Shown: positions 1 through 14,264, numbered from the stretch's first letter. The stretch: 64,000 bases of DNA from Zygnema cylindricum (GCA_037447655.1 JBBHKE010002640.1:794569-858568), one strand, 5' to 3'. The notes: generated by a model not told the origin, from the sequence alone. Translations and numbers: made by a program.

Positions 1-1350
1 GGAGCTATCCTCTTCGAGGAAACTCTTTTCCAGAACACCATTGATGGCACCTCCATGGTTGATGCCCTCAACAAGAACAACATGATCCCCGGTATCAAAG
101 TTGACAAAGTACGTATTAGGACGAACTCTGGATAATTTCATGCTATTTCACTTCGTTTTTTCTGCAGTACAAGAGAAGCAATAGTTTTGTGTCCTTGCCG
201 TGCTTACTGTGGCACTTTTGGTCCCATGAACTGCAGGGTTTGGTGCCATTGGCTGGATCCAACAATGAGTCCTGGTGCCAGGGTTTGGACGGTCTTGCTT
301 CTCGATGTGCTTCTTACTACAAGCAGGGTGCTCGTTTCGCCAAGTGGTATGCAGTTGCTTCTTCACATTTTTCTTATCTGCATTGCCTTTCTGGATCTCT
401 AAAAGCATCTTTTAGGTTGCAGTTGCATGTTGTGGTTCAATCGGTAATGTTTTTGCTGATGAATGTAATATCCTCGTTGATTTTTCAGGCGATCAGTTGT
501 GAGCATTCCCAACGGCCCATCTGAGTTGGCTATCACTGACTGCGCCTGGGGACTTGCCCGATATGCTGCCATTGCCCAGGTACTAATTCTGATTCAGAAA
601 TGGCTTTTTGATTCGAGCTTATTTTTGTAAATCATCTCAGTTCATTGGAAGTTAAGCTCTAACTGTGACTTATCTTTTGCAGGACAACGGACTTGTGCCA
701 ATTGTTGAGCCCGAGGTTCTTTTGGATGGTGACCACGGTATCGAAAGGACCTCGGAGGTTGCCGAGAAGGTGTGGTCCAAGGTGTTCTACTTCCTCGCTG
801 AGAACAATGTCCTCTTCGAAGGTATCTTGTTGAAGCCCTCCATGGTTACCCCTGGTGCCGAGTGCCCAACCAGGGCCACCCCTGAGCAGGTCGCTGAATA
901 CACTTTGAACCTCCTCAAGAGACGGGTGCCTCCTGCCGTTCCCGGTATCATGGTAAGATGATTTCTCTAAATGGCTTTTGCGTATACCCGCTAGATTTCT
1001 GATACTATTTTCTTATTCACTTCCATGTATTCGTCAACTTTTGCTGATTATATTTTTCATGTCTTGTGCAGTTCTTGTCCGGAGGACAATCCGAGGTTGA
1101 GGCCACCCTCAACTTGAACGCCATGAACCAGTCCCCCAACCCATGGCACGTGTCTTTCTCATACGCCCGTGCTCTTCAGAACACCGTGTTGAAGACATGG
1201 AAGGGACAGCCCGAGAACATCGAGGCTGCACAGACCGCTCTTTTGATCCGTGCCAAGGCTAACTCCCTTGCACAACTTGGAAAGTACTCCGCTGAGGGAG
1301 AGGCTGAGGAAGCCAAGCAGGGCATGTTCGTCAAGGGATACTCTTACTAG
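1..1350 (+). CDS. FBA: Class I fructose-bisphosphate aldolase, plastid type (5' end cut off by window)
   Basis: The enzyme interconverts fructose-1,6-bisphosphate with dihydroxyacetone phosphate and glyceraldehyde-3-phosphate; the plastid form serves the Calvin cycle. Five exons join in frame: 1-108, 237-346, 489-579, 683-952 and 1072-1350. All introns have GT-AG ends, and a tryptophan codon is split across the 346/489 junction. The protein covers roughly the C-terminal 285 residues. It contains the motif GILLKPSMV with the Schiff-base lysine, the [14 protein letters not shown] segment, [11 protein letters not shown], and [19 protein letters not shown]. It ends MFVKGYSY, which I recognise as the plastid-isoform C-terminus with the terminal tyrosine. 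The codons are strongly C-ending, unlike the other genes here, which fits a highly expressed gene. The first exons and transit peptide lie to the left of the window. Exon joins were made by eye from homology and phase. Confidence 0.96.
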
Positions 1351-4130
1351 ATTCAGCAGACTAAAAAATGTAGGGTTGCAACGCGGTTTGTGTAGTTTTG
1401 TACAATTTGATTTACTGCACCGGTACTATTGCAGGTGTGAGGTTAATTTTCCCTAGGATGTGATTGAAATCTCCCTAACTGGGGGAAATTATTCAGGCAT
1501 AGGTAGAGGATCCTTTAGATAGGTAAACAAAGGAAAAACTTTATGTCGGCGGCACTATTAAGAACGAGAGCATTTTCTCTTTTACAATTTACTTTTTGGT
1601 GGTGGCAATGTGGGTAATGTGAGCATTCATCTTTTTCTTGTCTCCATTCTCCTTCATATATTTTTTATAAATGTAAGTGATACAAAAGGTGTGTCACATT
1701 TTCTTCTTGTTTCCATTGTCCAAGGCAGCAATAATTCGACGCTGTTTTATTATCATAACGTTTTTTTTACAATAGTCAAACATCGAGATGAATATACGTC
1801 CATGATTTTTCGGTGTGTGACAGTTTTTGTATTCAATTCAATTGTTAGAAACGCCTAAAGTACGTTACATTTTTTTTTTCTGATAATTGCATGTGACACA
1901 AGTAGCATCTGGAAACATTTTATGGGGTATTTCAGCACCTTCTGTAATCCAAAGGATTTGTTAGCTTTACGGAATAGGAAATTTTGTCGGTTTCTATCAC
2001 TCGAAACCGACAAATAATTAAAGAGGGTTTCTATGAAACTCAACTGACCTAAACTACCAGTAAAAAAAAGTGTCTACTCCGAAAATCAGCGGTTCTACCA
2101 AATATGCCTTTAAACTGGCAGTAAAACCGGGATTCCTGCAAGTTCCGAAAACCAACTCCCGCGCGTGGGAGGTGTTGCTTTTAGAGTTATTTTGTCTTTG
2201 TGAACGCTATTTAGTAATTGTTTTTGTGCTTCCTGCTCCTTTCAATGTCTACTGTTAGCCTCTTGTTTGGATGCTACTTTTTTTTACATAGTTAATTCCT
2301 TTAAATTTGCTTCCATCTGTGTTCAGTTTTTCAGTTTCGTTTTTGCTTTTTATTTTTCGGTCCAATCTACTTAGACGGTTTACAATTGTGCTTACTTATT
2401 GCTATAGGAGAAGTAATGCTTAATGCTCTCAAATTTTGACGACGTAAATGTAAAGTTTTCTGTCAACATTTGTGTGCATTAACTAGATTGTTTGTGCTAA
2501 TATGAACTTTATTGTCAATACAAGTGCATGGAATTAGCTATTATACATTCTTTTATGTTAAATGTAGATATTACAGTGCTATTGCAGCTCTGCTTGGAAT
2601 ATACTAATTTCCTGAACTCTTTCAACCAGTATTAGATCTACCTCTTCATTGAACATAACCTTATTCTTATGTCACTACTGTGGTTGGATCCCGAAGTTTG
2701 AGATACTCTTAAGAACACTTCTGGCTATTTCCAACTATATTGGGTCATGGTAGAGTCATTTCATTTTCCAGCAGAGAGATTCTGAATCTTTTATGCAGTG
2801 TTTCCAGCCATAAACCCACAGTGATGTATATACAAACAATCATTGTAGTTTTTCAGTTTTGGCCATGCCACCCCTTTTGTACCCCCGGACTCAGATGGTT
2901 TACTGTCTTGCTTATAATTATCCTGTGTGATATAATCATTATAGGTTATAGATTATATATATATTGTTATTTTCCTTTTTGTTCACCAACTTTTCCACTC
3001 TGAGCTTTGGTCGACAGCAAATCTTAAAATGAATGACGATCATGTATACTATTATTTACTTGAAACAAGAAAATAGACATGAAGTTTACATAATCAGAGT
3101 GATGATTGGCTATCATTATCACTGACATGAAATCATTTTACAGAATTGAGACTACCCAAATTACAATTATAAATCACAATTTACAGAAACTACAGACAAA
3201 TTACAAATGTTTGTAAATCAGAACTGTTCAATTTCTGCACCCTCATTATTTACACTGATACTTGTACAGTTGCGCTATTCAAAATTTACGTCTGTTTTTT
3301 TAGTAGAATACGAGTAACCATACACTTTCTGAGAATTCCGGTGTCTGGGTCACACAAAAAGCCAAAACTGTAAAATTACGCAAAAACAAGAGCAAATATC
3401 AGTAACATAATTATCCCTTGATTTTAACAGACAGAAGCAAAAGACAACACCATAAGTTACACATTCATAACACTTTCTATACCCTTTGAATCGGCCGAGC
3501 CAAAGAAAGGTCAAGAAGTATGCTTCTCCAAAAAGAAAAAGAAGAAAAAAAAGCAGACAAAAAAAGTGTAAAGTGAAAGTGTAATAAATAGGGCAAACAA
3601 CTTTTAGAACTTTTTAAATCATTGTTACAAGTAAGAAGACAAAAAATTAGATGTAAGGGAAAAAACAAACATAAAAAAGTTCAATATTGAAGAGTAAAAT
3701 GGAACGCTATGGTAATTTTACATAAATTCTTCCTACATAGAATAACATATTGCTTTGTACTTTGTATAAAAAAGTTCTCGGCTAATCAATGCTTTTTGCG
3801 GGCTATTATAGAGGACATAAAAAGGAAAGCAAAACAATAATGCGTAACTTAACCAAGATTGTTAGGAGAATATTAGCACTCGCTATATACACACCTCCAA
3901 TTGATACGCCACGTAAACGCCTATACACAATATACTGAAGATTATCCGTAATTGATTTAATGTGGGAGGACAACAGTCATAAAATACCACAGTCTTGCTC
4001 TCCCTCAACATTTTTACATGTTGTTTTCTGTTGTTTTTTTTTACAAATTCTGGAAGCTCTCGACTTTGGTCGGAACCATCGTATTTTTTAATATGTGATG
4101 ACAACCACATATTACAACCGAAGACTTCCG
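1351..4130. other. Convergent 3' flanks of the aldolase and BCKDH E1 beta genes; no gene seen
   Basis: AT-rich spacer where the two genes end tail to tail. It presumably holds both 3' UTRs. I see no conserved protein on either strand. Only a short retrotransposon tail, listed separately, is recognisable. Confidence 0.6.
2849..2925 (+). mobile_element. Short 3'-tail fragment of the non-LTR element also seen near 40.1 kb
   Basis: About 75 bases align with the 3' end of the element at 38.9-40.2 kb. Both begin with a TTTTTCAGTTTT stretch, continue through a CCTTTTGT segment, and share the run GGACTCAGATGGTTTAC. No coding sequence remains here. It shows that the family has 5'-truncated copies, as expected for target-primed reverse transcription. 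Confidence 0.65.
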
Positions 4131-7100
4131 TTAATAATTCACAGATGATTTGATTGCCTCAAGTATCTGCATACAGACAAAACAAAGAGTCAGAAATGAT
4201 ATCCATTTCACCAAAGAACAAAGAAGAACAAAGAAAAACAGAAGATTCACATCTGTTTTGAACGGCTCATTGACATATTTCTCTCTCCCACAGCTGAACC
4301 GATGTTTCACTTCACATCCGAAAAAATGGTCTCCCATTGGATTGAAACTATTTCCAACTGCCAAACCTAGCTGTATAAAGATTTCGTTTAAATGTTACTT
4401 TATGACACCTCCCCCTCCCTCTCCCTCTCCCTCTTTCCCTCCCACTCCCTCTTTCCCTCCCTCTCCCTCCGTACAACTTTTCTTTGCCACTAAGTAATTT
4501 ACCTACACTAACTAACCACGATACTTTCACACTATTTATGAACCGAAGTTTACTCTTTGGTTTATTAAGGTGATTTGGCGTCTTCTTATCAGTTTAAAAA
4601 AAAACACGATTTGGTGCCTAGGACATTCGATTCCTGATACTTGAACCAATATTAGTGTGGATTAGCAATGATAAAGCTTTGAAAAAACTCGTTGATAAAA
4701 CCCGCAATTATGCCGACGAGGACTATAAGAATTGACATCCTTACGTTTGTAACATGGAGATTGTTGTTTTTGTGAAGGAAATAACTTGAGAAGAGGACAA
4801 GAGAACTTACCCTATCCTCATTCGGCAAATAAAAGGGCTCAAAAACAAGCGGAAATGGGGTATCCAAACCACAAACTCTCGCTACAGGAGCTTCCAGCTG
4901 TATACAAAAAAGACAGATAACTCCTTTGGTTAATTTCAAAAACATCAATAATATGCTTTTTTTTTGTTTTTATACCACAACATTGGTTCCGCTGACAGGT
5001 TTATCACACAGCCTCTACTCCCTGATAAAATCTGTTCAGATTTTATTCTCCTAAATGTAAAACTTGGAAGTTAAAAAAAAAAAAAATCTCTCAAGGAACT
5101 GTATTGATAAAGCAACAGCTTGTAATATGGAACAACAGAGAGTTCCCATGTTTAATAATAGAAATGAAAAATGGCGTGGCTATGTAGCGATCTTATCGCA
5201 ACCATTTGAGTCTTTGTAATGTTCTAAGAGGTGAGGAAATTGAAATAACAAAGGAGAGAGGAAGACCAGTGAGATTAGAATTAGTTTAGAAAAGAAATCT
5301 CACTCTGAGAAAGCAACGTTCCATAATGGTTGCCGCCACTTCTGCCCCAAAACCGGACGTCACTGGGGCTTCGTGACTCACCTAAACACTTCAATAAAGG
5401 GACAAATCAGGAAAAATACTTCGACACAAATTCAAATAAGATAATTCAGAAAAGATGATCAATCGCGGTAATGGGAAGATGTTGAGATGTTAATCAAACT
5501 GGCTGCTCAAGGTTTGAGGATATCTTGAGAAACATGTGTGTTACATAGGAAAGTGAACAAGATCAAAGCAATTAGACAATTAAGGAGGAACAGCGTACAC
5601 GTTGAGACAGCATCTGAGGCTTATTCGGTGGTTATATATAAGGGTCCACTTTTGCAATCTGTGTCAAAAATATTCTCCCACAACTCAAAAATATTCTCCC
5701 ACAACGTCGAGTCGTATAAAATTGCCATCACAGCTTTTAATAGGCTAAGTACCACATTGGAGTTTACTGACGTTTCGTGAGTAATCCTACATATAATAAC
5801 TCACAAGTTCGTATGAAAATGAGCGATTACTCAGAAAACATAACTTCGATAATGTAACGACCCTATAAAAGACTCCACCAACACTTTTTATGTGCAGAGT
5901 ATCACTAATGCACTGCACACTTTTGTAGCCAGTGAGCAACAACTCATTACATACAACTGATGCTGTACAGAATAAACTCTACACCCTTTGCTGTTTGTAT
6001 GTAATGCTGGTAAGTAATGCTTACCTTAATGCTTTGGTAATAATGGCTATATTAATGGTAATGCTTTGGTGTTGAGTACACCTTTCCACCTGGCAGTATT
6101 GTCCAAACTACTCATGAACTAAATCTATTTGATGGTCTTTTCAGGCAAACTCAGCAAATATGTCCATACCATTATTAGTACGTAGCACATCCTCACTGAA
6201 AGAATCGTATAAACATTAGTGTGTGTAAACACACCAAAATTAGTGTGTATCAGTTTGGTCAAAAAAATTAAGCACTTCCTAACCCAACCCACAAAAATGA
6301 TTGCGGATGATATTTGAAAATGTTCACTCACCAGAAGACGACCTGTCTTCTTGACTGAAGCCTCGACTGTGTCTATGTCCCATGGGAGGAGAGTCCGTAA
6401 GTCGATGAGCTCACAAGAAATGCCCTCCTATTACACATCCCAATTCCCTGAAACTTCCCTTAGAGCTCCAGAATTTATGATTTTCCACACAACAGGAAAC
6501 TAAAGGCAATTAAGTTTAATGAGGCAAATAACGTAAAATTAAAAGGCTATTTAAAAAAAAAAGACCGCTGTGTAAATTTTACACCAGAAGGAGGTGGGAA
6601 CTTTTGTGGTTGTCACAGTCTATTGACAGGAAAATGAAACCAGTGAAGAAAAGGAGGCGAATAGCATGAAAGTAGAAGGCTCCTTTTCCTTAAACAACCA
6701 ATTTGTAAAGTTGCATCGTTTAAGAAGGTAGAGACTTGTGTGATTGTCACAGTTTAAAAAGTAGGAGAAAATTATACCTTCTCAGCGACTTTGCAAGCTC
6801 TTTCCATAACAGCGAGTTGAGCTCCCCATCCAACGAGAGTGATGTCACTCCCTTCTTTCATAACCTTAAAATGCTCACGAAAACATCTCGATGTATGAGG
6901 GACATAAAATGAGAAGAACATATTGCAAGGAAACAAGATCATTTTCAAATAGTTTGACCTTTTGAACTCAGAAAAACGCACAACCGAAATTACAATCCCA
7001 ACTTGTGAGTGGTTGACACAAATTTCAATACAAAGTTGTTCAATACAAAGTATCGACGTGGTTGACACAATGTTCAAACACTAAATAACTAATAACTAAT

Positions 7101-10100
7101 AATTAACTGAATGTCAGTGGAACTTGATAAGAAGCATACTGGACACTAAAATTCGATAACATGATGAATATGAATTTGTATCAATTTCAATAACATGATG
7201 TTTTTTCAAAAAGAAAAAAACTTAAAGGGTTGCGAACAGAAAAACCTATGTCTCACCTCCGCCTGACTTAGTGGAAGCTCAAAATCCTCCAAAGGTACAT
7301 CTTCCACTGCTAGTCTATACAACCACTGGTATAAAGCCCCAAAAACCGATTAAATTATAATATGCAAATCAGAACCCAGTCATCAACAATAGAGCCAAAA
7401 TAGAGCCAAATAACCTAAATGCGAAACTCAAGCCATTGAAATGCTGCTAATATGATCTTTTATTGAAGTAACACGCAAAAATCGTCCTCTAATACCAAAG
7501 CAGAAAGAAGGCACACGTGTAAAAAAATCCAGCAACCGAATAGAATTGCAACTGCAAGATGCATATTACACAAGCATTAACAAAAACAAGTATATAACCA
7601 ATAAAACCAATAAAACCAATAGAAGCAAATAATAATAAAAATAATAGTCTCACTTTAGGTTCTAGAAAGATATTGGGGTTGGGGTCACGAATAGTTGCCA
7701 AAAGGAGTCCCTTAGCTTGGGACGGACTGCGTGGAATGACAACCTGCCCCAGTTTCTCCACACTATTAGACAATCATTGTCAAAAAACACTTTGAAAGTT
7801 TTGCAGAAAACCGATAAAAAAGATTCTCAAAAGAAAGTTTTCCTTGTCCACTAACCATCGCAGAGCTTTAAGCAACTCTTCATCTTAATAGGCAACCATT
7901 CCATGTAAAAAAAACTCTTTGAAGTTCTGCAGAAACAAAAAATAAATTTTAACAAAAAAAAATACCTTGTCCACTTGTACCAGAGCTTCAAGCATTTCTG
8001 TCTTATCTGCTGTTGACTACCCCTTACCTTTAGGCCAGGAACATGACAAAAAAAGGCTTCTGGAGACTGTGAGTGGTAGTGTCCCCCATGTCCCACCGCT
8101 CCATATGGAGCCCGGATAGTAAGTCCTAAAAGCCATAGATTTGATGTTTCAATAACAATTATGACAGGGCAATAGGCAAATTACACATAGAATTTCAGCT
8201 CATGTTACCATAAATAACGTGCGTACTGTGTCCTGTATGAAAACCTGTACATTTATTTATGTAAATGTACATGTAAAAAATGTCCTTTACAGTGAAATGG
8301 ATATAAATTATGTGCGTGTGGTTGACCTATATTGGAAGCAACAATACAATAAATAATATGTAATGCAAAAGAGCTCACCGCCACAGTTGAACATACTGCC
8401 ACTACGATAGCGATATTTTGCAGCCTCATTCACGATCTGCAATTTGACTAAATCGACCCTCGTATAAATAAATGTTTCAATATGGACAACATATTTTGTT
8501 ATTTGCAACAACCCACAACCCACGATCGGGAAAATAATGCAATACAACAATGTCAGACCTTCACAGTTTTGTAATCAAGATTTTGATTCAATGATCAACC
8601 AAGATTTTCTAGTGTGTAAAATATCCTTTAATTGCAAATTGTAATTGACAGACATTTTACAATGAATGGAACCTGACTGCACTTAACATGCTACATCCCA
8701 AGGAAGTTGTACCGGTTGGGGAAACAAAACAAAAAACAATACAAGGTAGAAAGTACCTGGTCAAATGCAGGAAATATGTAGTCTGCAAACTGAATTTCCG
8801 CAATTGCTCTGCAGTCCTGCAAAAAGTCCTCTCTCTATAAACCATCAGCAATGAATAGCTGTTGACTGATCTCTGTTTGTAATTCAGTTTACAGTACTAA
8901 GTTTGTCATTCAGTTCACAGTACTGAGTTTGTTATTCAGTTTGATGAAACTATCAATAAAATCTGAAAAGATGAAAGTGTGAGAGTCAACAACCACCAAT
9001 TTTCAAAAGATTAACATGAGAACGCAATTTCATTGAACACGTCCATGTGGTACATTGCCAGTGAGAAAGCTGTGAATGAATGTTCGTCCAAAAAGTGCCT
9101 CTTGTGTTTCTATTAATGATACATGTGATGGCAACTGAAAATCCAAAAGTGGCGTGAAGAACGATAGTTCCATGAATAACAAATATTTACGTTTCAAGCA
9201 CAGAAGATAAAGACAAAGACTTACAAGGGCAGCCAAGCCGATGCCAAAACCTACAATTCCCTGGGCCCCATCAATAAGACAGTCATTACTTTGATAGAAA
9301 AAACTTAAGTGCTTACAAAAGCTCAACAGAGAAACCACCTAAGAGTATAGCAGTTAAATCATAGTAAAAAAAAAAGGCAACTGGACACACGAAGTCTCTT
9401 AAAAAATGGACTAAAGCAAAAGAAGCTGGAAGAAAAAAGAATGTCCATAATAAGCTCTGCATTTCAGCAAAATACCTGTTTGGACAATGGTTAAATGGAC
9501 TTTCAGCAACAAAAACTAAAAGAAAAAGAATGTACTTGAGGACCTCTATTTTTCAGCAAAATACCTGTTCGCATAATGGTGTGTTAAAAACCCGGTCACG
9601 GCCAAAGCGATCAGCCAACCCTATAGTGCACCGAAACACTCCTCCGAAACTGACGTCTTCTCCAAACACAAAGGCTCTGCCAATAATGAACACCTTTTGT
9701 ACATGGCAAATAAGTTTTCAGCATAGGCATCAAGATTTAAACAGTTTGGAGGGAATAAGAAGACGCACAGACTGCATGTCTGTAGCATATAGACTCTACT
9801 TCTATCAGATAAAGTTTCACTTCCAAAAAATTCCAGCTGGTTTGGGGTCACAAAAGTTACAAGACATAAGCGGTACGCGATAATTTTTTGGTAGTGAGTA
9901 ACACTTTTCTAGCAGATGAGATACGAAAGCTTGGACTAAAGGCTTGGACTAAACGCTGTTAAAAAGGCGGAAATTGAAAGAAAGAGGCAATGTTCTCTTA
10001 AACAACAATTGTATGATTCATGTTGCCGACCCCAATAGAGACAAATGCAGCACAGTGACTCCTATGATTGAAAGAATGCCTTTTTCCACATTTAATTATG

Positions 10101-10495
10101 CAAATTTTCAACAACAAACCAAAACAAAACAAAACTTGTGTAAAAACCAATGGCTGCTGATGGCCTAATTGCAACCGGTTGCATGACAATGTTGCAGAAC
10201 GGCTTAGTTTAAACCAGAAATCAACCACCTTTCAGTCAATTGAGTGACAAACAAATGGTTACATACTTCACATCCGTTGCAGCAGGAGTTAAGCAACAGG
10301 CAAATAAATCGGGAATCGACGAGCCAAAAAATCTTAGACCGCCTCAAAGACTGGTGCCTTTATGACCTTCATCTCACCTGGGGTCAGAGTCCAGAGCTAT
10401 TCTAAGAGCGTCATTTATTGCGGTAAAGAGATTCATGCGCCGATACTGATTTCCTTCCTCGTCACCTGCATCAGCCTGTTCGTCGGAGTTGTAAG
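4131..10495 (-). CDS. BCKDHB: Branched-chain 2-oxoacid dehydrogenase E1 subunit beta (transit-peptide exon not found)
   Basis: Beta subunit of the thiamine-diphosphate-dependent E1 component of the mitochondrial complex that oxidatively decarboxylates the 2-oxo acids of Leu, Ile and Val. Thirteen exons on the minus strand join in frame: 10495-10378, 9676-9565, 9260-9225, 8816-8757, 8436-8379, 8125-8028, 7743-7654, 7325-7257, 6864-6778, 6427-6332, 5381-5304, 4897-4811 and 4166-4131. In order they carry [131 protein letters not shown] and [19 protein letters not shown], ending SSVNY. Both the transketolase pyrimidine-binding and C-terminal domains are present, about 343 residues, close to the mature length of the family. 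Every intron is GT-AG. The first exon(s), with the start codon and targeting peptide, should lie above 10495; I could not place them. Confidence 0.93.
4408..4471. repeat. CCCTCT-type low-complexity tract in the last BCKDHB intron
   Basis: About 64 bases made almost only of C and T on the plus strand (repeats of CCCTCT and CCCTTT). On the sense strand of the surrounding gene it reads as a purine run, so it cannot act as a polypyrimidine tract for that gene. Confidence 0.8.
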
Positions 10496-12484
10496 CTAAT
10501 CATGTCAGGAATGATCAAGTGGGAACATTGAGAAGAGTAATGCGAGAAGAGGAGTAATGGAAGAAACATGAACAAACACAAGCATTATGGGAGCACATAA
10601 GATCCTCACTGTTTAATCATATTTGATTTCTGTACGTATCCCTTAAATATGCCAATTGCCTTTTCTAGAGTTTAGAAATCAATATGCTGCAGCTCAGTTC
10701 CAAATTGAAAAGCTGATGTTCCTTCGTGAGACCCAAACTCCAATGCACTAAAAAAAACAAAAAAAACTTTAATCCTTTAATATGTGCAATGCACATTAGC
10801 TCTCCAGTTATTTTCTTTATCTTTATGAATAGGCAATTACTGTCAGAACTTCATCAACATCTCAACTTGCTGGCATTCTTTCCAAAACCGTCCTCGTGAG
10901 ACCATTACTGGCACGTTAAAGTAGATATAATTTCAACCACATTTGCAATATTTGTATTCAAGTCCTTGCAAGAGAACGGTGTAGCAGTGAATGATGTATC
11001 TCCCATAGCTTATTATATTTGAATTCCCGCCCTATGCAAGTACGGTGCAGTCCTTAGGCCTTCTCTAAATCATAATTAATGGAAATTTCTGTCTATACTG
11101 CCTTGTCTTTGCTTCTGCTAACATTATCAATTACATTCATCTTGCTTGCACTTTTTTTGCTCAAAATTTTTAAGAGTAATTCCCAAAGCCAGAATATAAA
11201 AAAATCACCCTACAAAAAGTTCTCGTGACCTTAACAATGGAACTCAACAGTTCCCTCAATGTGAGTAATATCATCAGTATCCGTTCCTATCACTCACTAT
11301 CCTGCCTTGACGAACAAAAGTCAATAAAGTCAGACAAACACGGATTACCTTCGGTGCATTGCTCAACAAACATTATGACATTTGCTCCTGTAATCTATTC
11401 ACATCACCTAAACTCACATGTGGACAATCTTTCTCTTCCAAGGCTTCGCCATTTGACGTTCAAAGGAAAAAGCAGCTCTGAATCCCAGTTCTAAATGAGG
11501 GAGGGAGGGAGGGAGGGAGGCAATCACGAACTATCTTGCTTCCGCGAATACAGAACCTGTGTTGGACAATAATTAGGAGGTAGGTAACAAAAATTTCCTA
11601 CTTTTCATGTTGATGGACCATAAAATACAAATATTCTTATGTTCCTAGTGTTTCATCTACCTTGTGAATGTCAAAGTTATACCATTCACAAAGCCACTCT
11701 TTCATATATTTTTAAATAAGGTCTACCCTGACTTCCTATCTTAAAATCAACTCATTTTCACTGAAAGACTGTGAAACATTATGGCGACACAAGAGCACCT
11801 TTGCTAAATGTGATTGATTATTTGAGAGCGTGGCCTAATTTTTAAGCACATTGTCGACTACCTTTTTGGTATCATTGCCTCTTTTTTCTGAACTTGACAA
11901 TGTTGATGTCCTTGCAAACTCTTGAATTCGACCTTTCCCATGCATCCATTCCTTTGAATGCAGCCCGGCCACGTGGCACCATTTCTTTGGCAGCCTATGA
12001 ATCATATTCTTTGAGAAACTCCTGTCTAACAGGATGGCTTCTTTCTTCTGTAGAACTAATGCAGAATTTTACGGGTTGGTTTAATGATGCATGAAGCTTG
12101 AAAAATCTTTACTTATATTCTTAAGCACTTGATTAATTGAATGTTTAGTTTTATTTTGGATTTGAAAGTTATCGAAGGATAAATTTCCCTGAAAAGTTTG
12201 AGACGAGGAGGTTTGAGAAAAGGCGAAGGGAAAAGTTGGAGAGCGGTCTTCGCTGAAACAACCAGTTGGCTGACACGTGGCAGGTTGGTTAGCCTTACGT
12301 GGTGACACGTTGTTTGAGTGTGCGAAATGTACCACGTAAATGGCAAGGATGGCGAAAAAATGTAGCCACGTTGGCAGATACCATGTGTGCAAATTTCGGG
12401 TGCGGCAACCGTACATCAAAGGTACGGAACAGAATGGAACTTTTTGTATGCATATGTGATGCATGTGCCAAATCTGTAAAATTA
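10496..12484. other. Upstream region of BCKDHB; probably holds the unplaced first exon(s)
   Basis: No clear start codon with a convincing mitochondrial targeting peptide and a donor site of the right phase was found. A short GGGA repeat lies at 11496-11520. ACGTG-type motifs cluster at about 12270-12340 (several CACGTGG/CACGT occurrences), which could be promoter elements, but this is inference only. Confidence 0.4.
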
Positions 12485-12646
12485 CATCGTTTTTAGAGTT
12501 AATAACACTAATTCGGTCAAAATCATTAAATGGTGTTAAGTGTTAACATCAATATTTAAACGAGTGGACTTCAATCTGCCAAGTATAGTATTGAAAATTC
12601 TAGTTCCGCATTGATGCTAATAGAGTAATAGATCCTTAACGCAGTG
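12485..12646. mobile_element. Small TA-flanked terminal-inverted-repeat element (MITE), family A
   Basis: The left end, after TA, starts CATCG and continues TTTTTAGAGTTAATAACACT. The right end finishes CGCAGTG before TA. Read inward, the right end gives CACTGCG followed by a TTACTCTATTAGC stretch. The left end, including TAACACTAATTCGGTC, matches the nested element at 56576-57073. It is 162 bases long and non-coding. TA flanks suggest a Tc1/mariner-type transposase acting in trans. Confidence 0.6.
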
Positions 12647-12779
12647 TACTTTTGATAGTAGGCACTTCAAGTCGTCGGTTATTCTTTCCTTTTTCAAATT
12701 TCTCATAAAATGTGAAAGTGAATAAGAGCTAGACATTATGTGATTATGAGGACCAGGGAGTCAGATCCTGGAGTGACCG

Positions 12780-13100
12780 TGCGTAACGCTGCTAGGGGTG
12801 TGATTTTGCACACCTCGATGCTATGGATGACTGTATTCTGATGGCACTCGAGCTATTTGGGTCTTTGGGAGTTACTTTGGATGAGTTCCTTCATACTCGT
12901 GGTCGGCGTTCTTTTCCAGGGGGAGGGCTCTGGGAGTCCCCTCACTTCTGTCCTTACTTCTTTTTATCGTCAGTGTTTATCTGTGGCTTTGCAACGAGCG
13001 CAAGTATCACTCCTTCACTCGCGCAATCTTGCGGGAACTAAGTGTAAGGGATTGCTTTTGGTAGTTCGTTAAGCTACGTTGAGGTCCGATTACGTAGTTT
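12780..13100 (+). mobile_element. Degraded 3'-coding fragment of the non-LTR retrotransposon family
   Basis: Frame-broken translation gives MALELFGSLGVTLDEFLHT, GRRSF and LSVALQRAQ. These correspond in order to MAVEIFG, LDEFFRTCGRRSF and FSVALQR of the larger copy at 38.9-40.2 kb. Several frameshifts and stops are present, so it is a dead 5'-truncated copy. Confidence 0.75.
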
Positions 13101-14264
13101 TCGTTTTGGGTACGATATGTTGTCGTTGATGTCTTTTGTTGGTTTGCTCTTGTTGCTATCAGCTAATGTATCAGGTATTATGGAGCCCTCCGTCAGGTAA
13201 GATAACGCCCTTTTATCAGGTATTATACTGCCCGTGATACTTGTATCACGTTAGCCCTTTCACCCTTTTCAGGTCTTATAAAGCCCTTGTATTGGAGCCG
13301 CCAACAGCGATTCACCCTTTCACCCTTGTCTGACGCAGAACCAGCATTGGACCTGCTCCTTTGTCACCACATTGACAAGCAGAAACAACACACTGTTTCC
13401 TCACAAAAGGAAGAAAAATAACCAGATGAGAACATCGTGTATTTACTACCTCAAACATACACCAAACCTTCTAATCAATTCTATTAAACAGCCAGATAAA
13501 TCTTTTAAAACGAGGGAAAAAAGACCGACAGGCCGACAAAAAACGTTCCTCTTTTGTTATCTCGAACATACATGGTAAACCAACCTCATAAAACAGCCAA
13601 ATTTTTAATTTAATTTTGAAAACCAATCACTGGAAAACCTGATCTTGAATAAATTAAAGAAAAGAACAAACATTTTAGCCAACATCTACATCCAACCCAA
13701 ATTATTGCGATAAAATTGAGTCCGAAACCTCCCTGCCGTCTTATTCCACACTATTGACAATGATAGACTTCTCGACAGTAAAAAAACTCCTTTAAAACCT
13801 TGAAACAAAGGAGAAATCTGTGCTTCATTGGAAACCTCGAACTGGAATAGTTAAACCCCTTTTCGGTCGAACCTTGTAAGTTGGGAAAAAAGGTCACTGG
13901 GGAAAAAGTATGGTCTGGCCTATCCTCTATCAGGGTCTTGTGTAAAAACTGTCAAATATATCCAAAAATGATTTTACTTGTTAACCAAGTCGGTGTTTTG
14001 AGCGATTGAATTGATGATGTTGAAGAAAATGGAAATAAAAAAGAAAAAATTTACTGTTTTAAAGGACAGGTGTAAAATGTTAAAAACTAGAGAAACGCCT
14101 ATGACAATGACGAAGTGTGTGGTTCAAAAGTCTTTAAAAGAAACAACGTTAATTAAAAAAAAAAAAAAGGTGATCTACGGGCGAATTCACGTTCTCTCTT
14201 TTTGTGTTGACTCCATTTAAAGCAACAATCTGCAATTTTCTCATATCGAATTCGACAGTTAACA
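13101..14264. other. Spacer downstream of the E2F gene; no gene seen
   Basis: Between 13165 and 13320 a short phrase (TCAGGTATTAT or TCAGGTCTTATA followed within 20 bases by GCCC) recurs three times, a decayed local repeat. The rest is AT-rich with no recognisable coding potential. Confidence 0.5.

Noticed and set aside
12081-12464. 127-codon minus-strand frame considered as the first exon of BCKDHB
   Set aside because: No targeting-like composition, no donor of the needed phase, and no link to the E1 beta family.
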